A model generated the notes under the pieces. The model worked only from the letters and a program-made list of their open reading frames with translations, was not told where the DNA came from and made no database searches. The translations under genes were made by a program, and so were the position numbers. From Aquabacterium sp. (lineage in GTDB: Bacteria > Pseudomonadota > Gammaproteobacteria > Burkholderiales > Burkholderiaceae_C), in NCBI GenBank assembly GCA_023266355.1, contig JAHFQM010000005.1:124001-188000 (forward strand): DNA of 64,000 bases. Direction: 5' to 3'. Positions 18,111 through 27,329 of this stretch are shown here, piece after piece; position 1 is the first letter of the stretch, and every line of letters starts with the position of its first letter.

Positions 18111-18803
18111 ATGAAGCCCATCTGGCTGTTCGACCTCGACAACACCCTGCATGACGCCAGCCATGCGGTGTTCGGCAGGCTCAATGGCTCGATGACGGAT
18201 TACATCGAACAGCACCTGGGCCTGCCGCGTCCCGAGGCCGACGCCCTGCGCTTGCACTACTGGCGCCGCTACGGGGCCACGCTGTTGGGCCTGGAGCGCC
18301 ACCACGGCGTGCGCGCGGCCCACTTCCTGGCGCAGACCCACACCCTGCCCGGGCTGGAGGCCGACCTGCGCATGCCCCCGGCCGACCGCGAGGCCTTGAA
18401 GCGCCTGCCCGGGCGCAAATTCCTGCTCACCAACGCCCCGGCCGAGTACGCCAAGCGCGTGCTCACGGCGCTCGATCTGGCCTCGTGCTTCGAAGGCATC
18501 ATCGCCATCGAGCACATGCGCGTGTTCGGCGCCTTGCGCCCCAAGCCCGATGTGCGCAGCCTGCGGGCCATCCTGGCGCGCCACCGTTTGCCGGCGCACC
18601 GCTGCGTGCTGGTCGAAGACACGGTGGCCAACCTGAAAAGCGCGCGCCGCCTGGGGATGCGCACGGTGTGGATGCAGCACTACCTGCACAGCCACCACAG
18701 CCGCAACCCGCACGGGCCGGAAGCCGGCATCTCGCTGCACGGCCGCCCGCCCTGGGTGTGTGCCAGAATCAGATCACTGAGGTCCCTGCACGCTTGGCCA
18801 TGA
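18111..18803 (+). CDS. HAD-family pyrimidine 5'-nucleotidase
   Basis: HAD-superfamily phosphatase of 230 residues. Motif I is FDLDNTLHDA (nucleophile and general-acid Asp). Motif II is FLLTNAPAEY, and motif III/IV includes KPD and LVEDTVANLKSA. The SDT1/PPM1-like pyrimidine 5'-nucleotidase subfamily matches in length and in NTLH..; nucleotide salvage or house-cleaning is likely. The ATG at 18111 begins the conserved MKPIWLFDLDNT. Its TGA overlaps the ATG of slmA (ATGA). Confidence 0.87.
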   Translation: MKPIWLFDLDNTLHDASHAVFGRLNGSMTDYIEQHLGLPRPEADALRLHYWRRYGATLLGLERHHGVRAAHFLAQTHTLPGLEADLRMPPADREALKRLPGRKFLLTNAPAEYAKRVLTALDLASCFEGIIAIEHMRVFGALRPKPDVRSLRAILARHRLPAHRCVLVEDTVANLKSARRLGMRTVWMQHYLHSHHSRNPHGPEAGISLHGRPPWVCARIRSLRSLHAWP

Positions 18804-19435
18804 CACCTGACGCCCCTCTTGAGGCTGTTCCCGAGGCTGCCCCCGTCGCCAAGCGCACCCGCCCCAAGCCTGGCGAGCGCCGCCTGCAAATCCTGCAAGC
18901 CCTGGCCGCCATGCTGGAAGCCCCCGAGGCCGACCGCATCACCACCGCCGCCCTGGCCGCCCGCCTGGACGTGAGCGAGGCCGCGCTGTACCGCCATTTC
19001 GCCAGCAAGGCGCAGATGTTCGAAGGCCTCATCGCCTTCATCGAGGAAAGCCTGTTCACCCTGGCCAACCAGGTGCTGGCGCGCGAACCCGACCCGGCGG
19101 CGCAGCTCGCCCGCATCGTCACGGCCTTGCTGCAGTTCGCCGAGACAAACCCCGGCATGGGCCGCGTGCTGGCCGGCGACGCGCTGGTGTTCGAGCACGC
19201 GCGGCTGAACCTGCGCATCAACCAGTGCATCGACCGGCTCGAATCCCTGCTGCGCCAGCCTTGCCGCGCCCTGGCCGAGGCGCGTGGCTCGCAGTCCCCG
19301 ACGGTGGACGCCCAGGCCGCCGCCTCGGCCGCCATCAGCCTTGTCTTGGGCCGCTGGCAGCGCCACGCGCGCACGGGCTTTGCGCGCCAGCCCACCGAGC
19401 ACCTGGACGCCACCCTGCGCCTGCTGCTGGGGTGA
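18800..19435 (+). CDS. slmA: Nucleoid occlusion factor SlmA (TetR family)
   Basis: TetR-type DNA-binding protein of 211 residues that blocks FtsZ assembly over the nucleoid. The N-terminal helix-turn-helix reads TTAALAARLDVSEAALYRHF, with the SlmA-typical FASKAQMFEGLIAFIEES and NPGMGRVLAGDAL. A short Pro/Ala-rich extension precedes the conserved KPGERRLQILQ block. The start overlaps the HAD gene stop by four bases. Position after argB and the HAD nucleotidase supports SlmA over a generic TetR. Confidence 0.9.
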   Translation: MTPDAPLEAVPEAAPVAKRTRPKPGERRLQILQALAAMLEAPEADRITTAALAARLDVSEAALYRHFASKAQMFEGLIAFIEESLFTLANQVLAREPDPAAQLARIVTALLQFAETNPGMGRVLAGDALVFEHARLNLRINQCIDRLESLLRQPCRALAEARGSQSPTVDAQAAASAAISLVLGRWQRHARTGFARQPTEHLDATLRLLLG

Positions 19436-19555
19436 ACTGTCACGGGCCGTGGGCCTGTCCGCACTTCTGGGTCGCTTTCGGATCACGCGGGCGCCACGAC
19501 GGCGTCACGGCGCTCTGGTCTCATCCATGGCAATTCACCCTGATCGGAGTTGTCC

Positions 19556-20170
19556 ATGTCCATCCTGCGCTCGTCCTTCGTCGCCGCGTCCTTCGCGTTC
19601 ACGGCCATCGCCGCCCAAGCCGCCACCGTCATCCCCGTGACGCAGGATGGCAGCTGGTACGCCTTCACCGTGGACGCCCTGTCGGCCCAGTCCGGCGGCG
19701 TGGAATGGATCGATTCCGACTACGACCTGGCCGGTGGCGCCGGTGACTTCCAGGCCCTGAGCTTCACGTTCACCGTGGCCGACAAGGCCATCCTGAAGCT
19801 GGTGGACGCCTACACCGCCGGCGACACCTACAACCTGTCCATCACCTCGGCGTCGGGCACCACGGCCTACACCTCCAGCAGCGTGGCCGCCCGTGACCTG
19901 AACGACGCTGTGCTGCCGTCCTTCAACGACAGTTTCGACGGCGCCTTCGCCGACAGCGCCAACTTCAGCCAGCTGACGCTGACGCTGGGTGCCGGCACCT
20001 ACACCGTCACGGGCGCGCTGCTGCAGTCGGTGACCGTTGACGGCTTCGCCCTGAACAGCACCGCTGGCGGCCTGTCCGTCACCGCCGTGCCCGAGCCCAC
20101 CAGCCTGGCCCTGGTCCTGGCCGCAGCCGGCGTCGTCGGTGTGGTGTCGCGTCGCCGCGCCCGCGGCTGA
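19556..20170 (+). CDS. PEP-CTERM sorting domain protein, function unknown
   Basis: Protein of 204 residues. A signal peptide ends at AAQAATV. A Thr/Ser/Asp-rich beta region without cysteines follows (LSFTFTVADKAILKLVDAYTAGDTY), then a C-terminal VPEPTSL box, hydrophobic helix and SRRRARG tail. The ATG follows a CGGAG site by 6 bases; a TTG two codons upstream is less likely. The next gene, an exported 5'-nucleotidase on the same strand, starts 74 bases downstream and could be co-transcribed. Confidence 0.82.
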   Translation: MSILRSSFVAASFAFTAIAAQAATVIPVTQDGSWYAFTVDALSAQSGGVEWIDSDYDLAGGAGDFQALSFTFTVADKAILKLVDAYTAGDTYNLSITSASGTTAYTSSSVAARDLNDAVLPSFNDSFDGAFADSANFSQLTLTLGAGTYTVTGALLQSVTVDGFALNSTAGGLSVTAVPEPTSLALVLAAAGVVGVVSRRRARG

Positions 20171-20244
20171 TCCGGCGCCCGATACCGCGCCTGACACCGC
20201 GCCTGCGCCCCACGCTGAACCCACCGCATCCCAAGGAATTCCCC

Positions 20245-22197
20245 ATGCAAGTCCGCCTGATCTGCGCCAGCCTCGCCCTGGCCTTCTCGTCCTTCGCCGG
20301 TTGTGCCGTCGCCCAGACCGCCACCAAGGCCCCGTTCACCGTCAAGATCATTGGCTTCAATGACTTCCACGGCACCCTCAAGAGCCCTGGCACCTTCGGC
20401 CAGAACACCAACGTGCTCGCCGCCAACCGCCCCACCGTGGGCGGTGCCGATTACGTGGCTGGCTACATCGCCAACCTGAAGGCCCAGAACCCGCTGAACG
20501 TGGTCGTCGGCGCCGGTGACTTCATCGGTGCCTCGCCGCTGATCTCGGCCCTGTTCTTTGACGAGCCCACCGTCGAAGCCCTCAACCGCATCGGCCTGGA
20601 ATTCAACGCCGTCGGCAACCACGAGTTCGACAAGGGCGCGGCCGAACTGCTGCGCCTGCAAAACGGCGGTTGCAAGCTGACCGCTGGCGGCCAGCAAGAC
20701 CCCAACAGCTGCCGCGGCGGCCAGGTCGGCACCCCCGTGCCTTTCGAAGGCGCCAAGTTCAAGTGGCTGTCGGCCAACGTCACCAACACCGCCACCGGCA
20801 AGACCCTGCTGCCTGCCTACGGCGTCAAGACCTTCAACGGCGTCAAGGTGGCCTTCATCGGCATGACCCTCAAGGCCACGCCGTCCATCGTCACGCCCAC
20901 CGGCGTCGCTGGCCTGAGCTTCCAGGACGAGGCCGACACCGTCAACGCCCTGGTGCCCAAGCTGCGCGCCCAAGGCATCGAATCCATCGTGGTGCTGGTG
21001 CACCAGGGTGGCTTCCAGACCAGCCCCAACCTCGGCGACATCAATGGCTGCGACGGTGAACTGAAGAACGCCGACGGTTCGCCCTCCGACATCGCCAAGA
21101 TCGTGGCCCGCCTCGATGACGCGGTGGACCTGGTCGTCAGCGGCCACACCCACTCGGCCTACAACTGCTCGGCTGCCACCGTCGCCACCGCCACCGTGCG
21201 TGACGCCGCTGGCGTGGTCGTCAAGGACGCCGCCGGCAACACCGTGACCTCGGTCACGCCCCGCCCCACCGGCCTGCCCAACAAGGCCGGTCGCCTGATC
21301 CCCGTGACCAGCGCCAGCGCCTTCGGCCGCGTGCTGACCGACATCGATGTCACCATCAACCCGGTCACGCGCAACATCACCGCCGTGAACCCGACCAACC
21401 GCCTTGTGGCGCAGAACAAGGGTGCCACCGTGGCCCCGACCGCTGCCGTCACCAGCCTGGTGACGGGCTACGACGCCCTGGTCTCGCCCCTGGCCAACAG
21501 CGTGATCGGCAAGATCACCACCGACCTGCCCAACTCGGCCGACGCCTCGGGCAACGGCGCTGGCAACATGCCCGCCGGTGAGCTGATCTCCGACGCCCAG
21601 CTGGCCGCCACCTCGGCGCCCGACTTTGGCGGCGCGGTCATCGCCCTGATGAACCCGGGTGGCGTGCGCGCCCCGGGCTTCACCTTCGCTTCCAGCGCCG
21701 CTGGCGAAGGCGATGGCAATGTGACCTACGGCGAAGCCTTCACGGCCCAGCCCTTCGGCAACACCCTGGTCACCGTGACCCTGACCGCCCAGCAACTCAA
21801 GAACGCGCTGGAGCAGCAGTTCGTGGGTTGCCGTGGCCAAGGCACGCAACGCATCCTGGTGCCTTCCGCTGGCTTCAAGTACACCTACGTCGCGGCCAAC
21901 ACCTGCGACAGCCGCATCCAGAACATGCGCCTGGTGGACGTGAACAGCGGCGCCGTGATCGAGCAGATCGTGGACGCCTCGGGCGCGGTGGTCGATGCCA
22001 CCAAGACCTACCGCGTGACCATCAACAACTTCCTGCAGACCGGCGGCGACGGCTTCACCACCTTCATCGGTGGCACCAGCCCCGTGGGCGGCGCGCAGGA
22101 CATCGACGCCCTGACGGCTTACCTGGCCAGCTACCAGGTCACGCCTTACAACCCCACCGCAGCCACGCTGCAAAAGCCCCGCATCACCAAGCAGTGA
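20245..22197 (+). CDS. Exported bifunctional metallophosphatase/5'-nucleotidase
   Basis: Periplasmic or secreted enzyme hydrolysing nucleotides to nucleosides and phosphate. The 650 residues have a signal peptide (ending AVAQTATK). The metallophosphoesterase domain shows its metal ligands: FNDFHG, GAGDFIGASP, GNHEFDKG, VLVHQGG and SGHTHSAY. The C-terminal 5'-nucleotidase domain has MNPGGVRA and INNFLQTGGDGFT. Four cysteines (KLTAGG..C region and CRGQ/ANTC) could form disulfides. It lacks a sorting tail, unlike its neighbour. A large hairpin follows the stop. Confidence 0.92.
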   Translation: MQVRLICASLALAFSSFAGCAVAQTATKAPFTVKIIGFNDFHGTLKSPGTFGQNTNVLAANRPTVGGADYVAGYIANLKAQNPLNVVVGAGDFIGASPLISALFFDEPTVEALNRIGLEFNAVGNHEFDKGAAELLRLQNGGCKLTAGGQQDPNSCRGGQVGTPVPFEGAKFKWLSANVTNTATGKTLLPAYGVKTFNGVKVAFIGMTLKATPSIVTPTGVAGLSFQDEADTVNALVPKLRAQGIESIVVLVHQGGFQTSPNLGDINGCDGELKNADGSPSDIAKIVARLDDAVDLVVSGHTHSAYNCSAATVATATVRDAAGVVVKDAAGNTVTSVTPRPTGLPNKAGRLIPVTSASAFGRVLTDIDVTINPVTRNITAVNPTNRLVAQNKGATVAPTAAVTSLVTGYDALVSPLANSVIGKITTDLPNSADASGNGAGNMPAGELISDAQLAATSAPDFGGAVIALMNPGGVRAPGFTFASSAAGEGDGNVTYGEAFTAQPFGNTLVTVTLTAQQLKNALEQQFVGCRGQGTQRILVPSAGFKYTYVAANTCDSRIQNMRLVDVNSGAVIEQIVDASGAVVDATKTYRVTINNFLQTGGDGFTTFIGGTSPVGGAQDIDALTAYLASYQVTPYNPTAATLQKPRITKQ

Positions 22198-22212
22198 TGC
22201 AGCAGGGTTGAG

Positions 22213-22258
22213 CCGGGCAGGTGAGCGCCTGAAAAGGCGCCTGTCTGCCCGGTGTTTG
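22213..22258 (+). terminator. Stem-loop terminator after the 5'-nucleotidase gene
   Basis: Two nested inverted repeats, CCGGGCAG (22213-22220)/CTGCCCGG (22245-22252) and GCGCCT/AGGCGC around a GAAA loop, are followed by TGTTTGT. This is a long stable hairpin with a short T-rich tail. Confidence 0.6.
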
Positions 22259-22309
22259 TCACAGGCCTGGCATGCGCCGGGCCTTTGTCGTTGTGGATCG
22301 GAGTGTGTG

Positions 22310-23755
22310 ATGTTGGAACGCAAGCTGTGTGGGTGGATGGCGGGGTCGCGGGCCCGGGCGATGAGGGTGTCCCTGGCCTCCGTGACCGCCTTGGCGATGA
22401 TGGTGGGTGTGAGCACGTCGGTTGGCGCGGCCGAGCAGGAGCACGACCATGCGCATGAAGGCCACAACCATGCGCATGCACCGGCGCCCAAAGCTTCGCC
22501 GGTGGCCCCGGCCGCCAGCGCGGTCACCCAGCCTCGGGGCAAGACCGCCGCGCAGCGCAAGGCCGAGATCATCCAGGACCCGCGCCACCTGGACCCGGGG
22601 ATGATGTCGCGCCGGGCCGACCTGCTGGCCCAGGCCGAAAGCGAGCTGAGCCAAGGCAACGCCCAGGCCGCCGAAAAGACGCTGGACCGCGCGGCCGGCA
22701 TGCTGCACGCTGCCGACACCGAGATGGGCCTGGTGCGCGCCTACATGCAGGCCGGGGACTACCGCCGCGCTTTGTCTTTCGCGGCGCACACGGCAGGGGC
22801 CCACCCGGAAGACATCTCCGGCCTGGGCCTCTATGCCTGGTTGCTGCACCTGGGCGGGCAGCCCGCCGTGGCGCGGCAGTTGCTGGACCAGACCCTGACC
22901 CAGGTCCGGCCCTCGCAGCGCGAGGCGCCGTCGGTGCGCCTGCTGGCCGAGGTCTCGCAGCGCCTGCAAGCGCAGCGGTTGGCGCTGGATGGCGCGATGC
23001 TGCAGCCGCCGATGCGCCTGGCGCCCATGGCCCATGGTGCGGTGCCCGCCGAGCAGGCCCGCGTGGCCGGTGCGGCCTGGCTGCTGCCCGACGGTCAGCA
23101 TGCCCTGGTGCCCCTGGCCGCCATGCCGCTGGAAGCCCCTGGCACGCGCTTGTGGCTGCGCAACGGCCTGGGCCGCACCGTGCAGGCCACGCCCGAAAAG
23201 GTCCTCCCCGACATCGGTCTGCGCCTCGTGCACCTGCGTGAGCCCCTGGCCGACCCGAAAGACGAGGCGGTGGCCGCCCTGTGGCAAGTGCCTGCGCGCG
23301 ACGCCTTTCCCGGCACGCCTGCCGTGGTGATGAGCCACGCGCGCAGCCCACAGGCATCCGCCGCCTGGCCCTTGCTGAGCGTGGGCTTCCTGGGCGCGCC
23401 GGTGCCGGCGCCGGCCTTCGAGGCGGCGTCTGCCCCTCCGGCCATGAGCGCATCCCCAGCCCAGCCTGCTCCCCAGCTTGTGCCGGTGAGCTGGCGACGC
23501 CTGGGCATCCCCTTGCCCGAAGGCCAGGGCGCCGGGCCGGTGCTCGACATGAGCGGCCGCTTGCTCGGCCTGGCCGTGCCGGTGCCCGATGGCGCACAGC
23601 TCGTGGTGCCCATCTCGCGCTTGCGCCAGGTGGTCGGCGAGCGCTTTGGCCAGGTGTCCAGCGAGCCCACGGGGCAGCGCCAGCCGGTGGACCAGCTCTA
23701 CGAAGGCCTCTTGCGTGCCACGCTGCAGGCCATCGTGGCGCCACCGCTAAACTGA
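22310..23755 (+). CDS. His-rich TPR protein with degenerate trypsin-like domain
   Basis: Exported protein of 481 residues, not recognised as a named family. After a signal peptide (ending VGAAEQ) comes a His-rich segment EHDHAHEGHNHAHAPA that could bind Zn, Ni or Cu. TPR-like helical repeats follow (about 95-220: ELSQGNAQAAEKTLDRAAGM, AYMQAGDYRRALSFA, LGGQPAVARQLLDQ). The C-terminal half looks like an HtrA/trypsin fold, ending GQGAGPVLDMSGRLLGLAVP. In active proteases this place reads GNSGGP, so the catalytic Ser is missing, and the His position (PLAAMP) is also lost. I infer a pseudoprotease or binding domain. It is followed 5 bases later by a DUF815 ATPase gene. Confidence 0.6.
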   Translation: MLERKLCGWMAGSRARAMRVSLASVTALAMMVGVSTSVGAAEQEHDHAHEGHNHAHAPAPKASPVAPAASAVTQPRGKTAAQRKAEIIQDPRHLDPGMMSRRADLLAQAESELSQGNAQAAEKTLDRAAGMLHAADTEMGLVRAYMQAGDYRRALSFAAHTAGAHPEDISGLGLYAWLLHLGGQPAVARQLLDQTLTQVRPSQREAPSVRLLAEVSQRLQAQRLALDGAMLQPPMRLAPMAHGAVPAEQARVAGAAWLLPDGQHALVPLAAMPLEAPGTRLWLRNGLGRTVQATPEKVLPDIGLRLVHLREPLADPKDEAVAALWQVPARDAFPGTPAVVMSHARSPQASAAWPLLSVGFLGAPVPAPAFEAASAPPAMSASPAQPAPQLVPVSWRRLGIPLPEGQGAGPVLDMSGRLLGLAVPVPDGAQLVVPISRLRQVVGERFGQVSSEPTGQRQPVDQLYEGLLRATLQAIVAPPLN

Positions 23756-23760
23756 GCGGC

Positions 23761-24723
23761 ATGACCTCTCCTGCGCCCTCATCCGCATCCGTCCCGGACC
23801 CCGCACTGACCTCCCTGCTGCACCGTGCCGAGGCCCTCGTGGCCCGGCTCGATGCCCTGCTGCCCTCACCCCATCAGACCGTGCTGGCGCCCGACTGGTC
23901 GGCCTCCGTGGCCTTCCGCTACCGCAAGCGCAGCAGCGCGGCCTGGGCTGCAGGCTGGCTGGAGCCGGTGCGCCACGTCGCGCACATCGCCTATGCCGAC
24001 CTGCAAGAGGTGGACACGCAGAAGGAGCGCTTCGCCCGCAACCTCGCGCAGTTCGTGGCCGGCCGCACCGCCAACAACGTGCTGCTGTCGGGGGCGCGCG
24101 GCACGGGCAAGTCCTCGCTGGTCAAGGCCGCCTTGCACGCCCATGCGGGCGAGGGCCTGCGCCTCATCGAGGTGGACAAGGCCGACCTCATCGACCTGCC
24201 CGACCTGGTCGAGCTGGTCAGTGCGCGCCCTGAGCGCTTCATCGTGTTCTGCGACGACCTCAGCTTCGACGAAGGCGAGCCGGGTTACAAGGCGCTGAAG
24301 TCCATCCTGGACGGCACCGTCTCGGCCAGCGGCGACAACGTGCTCATCGTGGCCACGTCCAACCGCCGCCACCTGCTGCCCGAGTACCACTCGGACAACA
24401 AGACCTACTCGCGCGGCGCCGATGGCGAGTTGCACCCGGGCGAGGTGGTCGAGGAAAAGATCTCGCTGTCCGAGCGCTTCGGCCTGTGGGTCAGCTTCTA
24501 CCCCTTCAGCCAGGACGAGTACCTGGCCATCGTGGCGCAGTGGTTGCGGCACTTCGGCCTGAGCGATGCGGCGGCCATCGAGGCGGCGCGGCCCGAGGCG
24601 CTGGTCTGGGCCATCGAGCGCGGTTCGCGTTCAGGCCGTGTGGCCTACCAGTTCGCGCGGGACCACGCGGGTCGCGCCGGCACGGACGGCCGCCTGGCCG
24701 CCCAGGGAGGGGAGGGCGCATGA
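23761..24723 (+). CDS. DUF815-family P-loop ATPase
   Basis: AAA-like ATPase of 320 residues. Walker A is GARGTGKSSLV, Walker B is FIVFCDDLSF, and a sensor-1-like stretch LIVATSNRRHLLPE follows. The order and the spacer EEKISLSERFGLWVSFYPF are diagnostic of DUF815. The cellular role is not established; it is predicted to be cytoplasmic. The gene lies between the TPR protein and mutT, and its TGA overlaps the mutT ATG, so these are translated from one transcript. Confidence 0.87.
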   Translation: MTSPAPSSASVPDPALTSLLHRAEALVARLDALLPSPHQTVLAPDWSASVAFRYRKRSSAAWAAGWLEPVRHVAHIAYADLQEVDTQKERFARNLAQFVAGRTANNVLLSGARGTGKSSLVKAALHAHAGEGLRLIEVDKADLIDLPDLVELVSARPERFIVFCDDLSFDEGEPGYKALKSILDGTVSASGDNVLIVATSNRRHLLPEYHSDNKTYSRGADGELHPGEVVEEKISLSERFGLWVSFYPFSQDEYLAIVAQWLRHFGLSDAAAIEAARPEALVWAIERGSRSGRVAYQFARDHAGRAGTDGRLAAQGGEGA

Positions 24724-25232
24724 GCAGCACCGCACCCGCACCCGCACCCGAGCGCAAGCCGTACCACGTGATGGACGCCACCGACCGGCCGCCGGTCGAT
24801 GTGGCCGTGGGCGTGCTGATCGAGCGCGATGCCGAGGGCCGAGAAGGGCCTGACAGTCGCTTCCTCTTGACCTCGCGCCCGCCCGGCAAGGTCTACGCCG
24901 GCCACTGGGAGTTCCCGGGCGGCAAGCTCGAAGCGGGCGAAACGGTGGAGGCGGCCTTGCGCCGCGAGCTCGACGAAGAGCTGGGCATCACCATCGGCGA
25001 TGCGCACGTCTGGAAGGTCGAGCTGATGGACTACCCGCACGCGCGCGTGCGCCTGCATTTCTGCAAGGTGCACGACTGGACGGGTGAGTTCGAGATGCGC
25101 GAAGGCCAGGACATGGCCTGGCAGCGCTTGCCGGTGGACGTGGTGCCGGTCTTGCCCGGCACCATCCCGGTGCTGCAGTGGTTGGCCGATGAGCGGGGCC
25201 ACACGGGCCCCACCCACCGCGACCCAGACTGA
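24720..25232 (+). CDS. mutT: NUDIX hydrolase, 8-oxo-dGTP diphosphatase type
   Basis: Sanitises oxidised nucleotides or related NDP-X substrates. The 170 residues contain the Nudix box starting GGKLEAGETVEAAL and ending RELDEELGI, with the metal-binding Glu pair. FPGGKLE and the C-terminal WQRLPVDVVPVLPGTIPVL resemble MutT. Its start overlaps the ATPase stop (ATGA). In other Burkholderiales mutT also follows this ATPase. Confidence 0.9.
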   Translation: MSSTAPAPAPERKPYHVMDATDRPPVDVAVGVLIERDAEGREGPDSRFLLTSRPPGKVYAGHWEFPGGKLEAGETVEAALRRELDEELGITIGDAHVWKVELMDYPHARVRLHFCKVHDWTGEFEMREGQDMAWQRLPVDVVPVLPGTIPVLQWLADERGHTGPTHRDPD

Positions 25233-25243
25233 TCGCTGAAGGA

Positions 25244-25468
25244 TCAGTTCGACGCGGCGCTGGCAGCGGCAGAGGCTGCATCGACCGGGGCCGACGGCGT
25301 CACCGCGGCGGATGCAGGCGCGGCTGCCGATTCGCTGGTCTTTTCTTCCACATGGGTGGCGTCAATCCCGTGCTTCTCACCACCCATGTCCACGTCGGCG
25401 CCGCTCTTCATGAGCAGGTAAACCGCGAGGACAGCGAACACGATGAAACCAACCAACATCTTCCACAT
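25244..25468 (-). CDS. Small single-pass membrane protein, unknown
   Basis: A 74-residue protein starting MWKMLVGFIVFAVLAVYLLMK, one N-terminal transmembrane helix. An acidic/His segment follows (GADVDMGGEKHGIDATHVEE), then an Ala/Ser-rich tail. The ATG has a strong AGGAG site just upstream. The stop is 11 bases from the convergent mutT stop. It is probably an inner-membrane protein with the tail in the periplasm. No family recognised. Confidence 0.6.
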   Translation of the reverse strand: MWKMLVGFIVFAVLAVYLLMKSGADVDMGGEKHGIDATHVEEKTSESAAAPASAAVTPSAPVDAASAAASAASN

Positions 25469-25704
25469 GGGGATCTCCTGAGGGAACACAAACAAGGCGG
25501 GCGTCTCATGGACGCCGCGAACCGTCCTGGGTGAACGGCCCGGCGCATGGTACGGGTGAAATGGTGCCCCCACCCCTCCGGGACAACCCGAGGTTCACGC
25601 CTTCGACGCCGCCATGTGACCTGCCTCAAACCCCGTGCAGGGCCAGGCAGGCAGGCGCGCTGCGCTATGCTGGGACGCGACCCCACAACCGAGAGAGACT
25701 CCCC

Positions 25705-26583
<879 letters not shown>

Positions 26584-26612
26584 GGGTGGCTGATGGCTGA
26601 GAAGAGCCCATG

Positions 26613-26641
26613 AAAAAGCCCGGCGCTAGGCCGGGCTTTTT
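26613..26641. terminator. Bidirectional intrinsic terminator
   Basis: AAAAAGCCCGGC (26613-26624) and GCCGGGCTTTTT (26630-26641) form a perfect 12-bp hairpin with a five-base loop. A-run and T-run on either side allow termination of both the crotonase gene (plus) and the SWIB gene (minus). Confidence 0.9.
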
Positions 26642-26691
26642 CGTTGTGTCTGCTGCAGCGGCTCGTCAGCCGGTCGCAGCGGACAGGCGCA

Positions 26692-27021
26692 TCAGCTCAG
26701 GTGCTCGCTGACCAGCTTGGTCAGCTCGAACATGGTGACTTGCGGCTTCTTGAAGATGGGCTTCAGCTTCTCGTCCGCATTGATGTTGCGCTTGTTGGCG
26801 GCGTCCTGCAGGTTGTGCTTCTTGATGTATTCCCAAATCTTCTTGGTGACCTCGGTGCGCGGGGCCGGGGTCGCGCCGATCACGGCGGCCAGGGCGGCGC
26901 TGGGGGTCAGAGGCTTGGAAAATGCCGCGTTGGGCGCGCGCTTGACGGCGGCCTTCTTGGCTGCAGGTGCCTTGGTGGCCTCGGCCTTTTTGGCCGGGGC
27001 TTTCTTCGTCGCAGTTGCCAT
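26692..27021 (-). CDS. SWIB/MDM2 domain protein with Lys/Ala-rich N-terminus
   Basis: A 109-residue basic protein. Residues 1-33 are a histone H1-like Lys/Ala/Pro tract (AKKAEATKAPAAKKAAVKR) suited to DNA or RNA binding. Residues about 37-108 are a complete SWIB domain: LTPSAALAAVIG, PRTEVTKKIWEYIKKHNLQD, KRNINADEKLKPIF, MFELTKLVSEHL. SWIB is best known from eukaryotic SWI/SNF complexes and is also found in chlamydiae and some betaproteobacteria. The role in bacteria is unproven; nucleoid binding is an inference. An AGTGAATTCAC leader with a GGAG site precedes the ATG. Confidence 0.88.
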   Translation of the reverse strand: MATATKKAPAKKAEATKAPAAKKAAVKRAPNAAFSKPLTPSAALAAVIGATPAPRTEVTKKIWEYIKKHNLQDAANKRNINADEKLKPIFKKPQVTMFELTKLVSEHLS

Positions 27022-27329
27022 GTGAATTCACTCCAGTGTCAGGTCAGATCTGATGCGGTCTTCGGGCGCAAGCTGCGTGCGCGAGCGTTCCTCTGAAGGC
27101 CGGCAGCACGCATGGTAATGCTTTCTCCTGGGCAAAACCACGCCGCAAGCCCTCGAATTGCTGCTGAATGTGGCCGTGCGGCCTCAATGGCGCATGCTGC
27201 GGTGCGCCATCTTCCAACTGAGTGCATCGATTTCCACTTTGGTGTCCAATGCCTGCTGGCATGCGGCGGGGCGCTGGTTGGGCGCTGCGCGCATGGCCGA
27301 TCTGATGTGTCCACCGTGGAGCCCCGTCG
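27022..27329. other. 308-bp divergent intergenic region, no gene seen
   Basis: It separates the SWIB gene (minus) from the Old Yellow Enzyme gene (plus) and must contain both promoters. Open frames here have no homology features. I found no strong inverted repeat, terminator or tidy -35/-10 pair. Confidence 0.6.

Noticed and set aside
19999..22719. 906-codon minus-strand open frame across the 5'-nucleotidase
   Set aside because: Antisense to a gene with all metallophosphatase motifs; the protein is low-complexity Gly/Val/His with no signal or domain.
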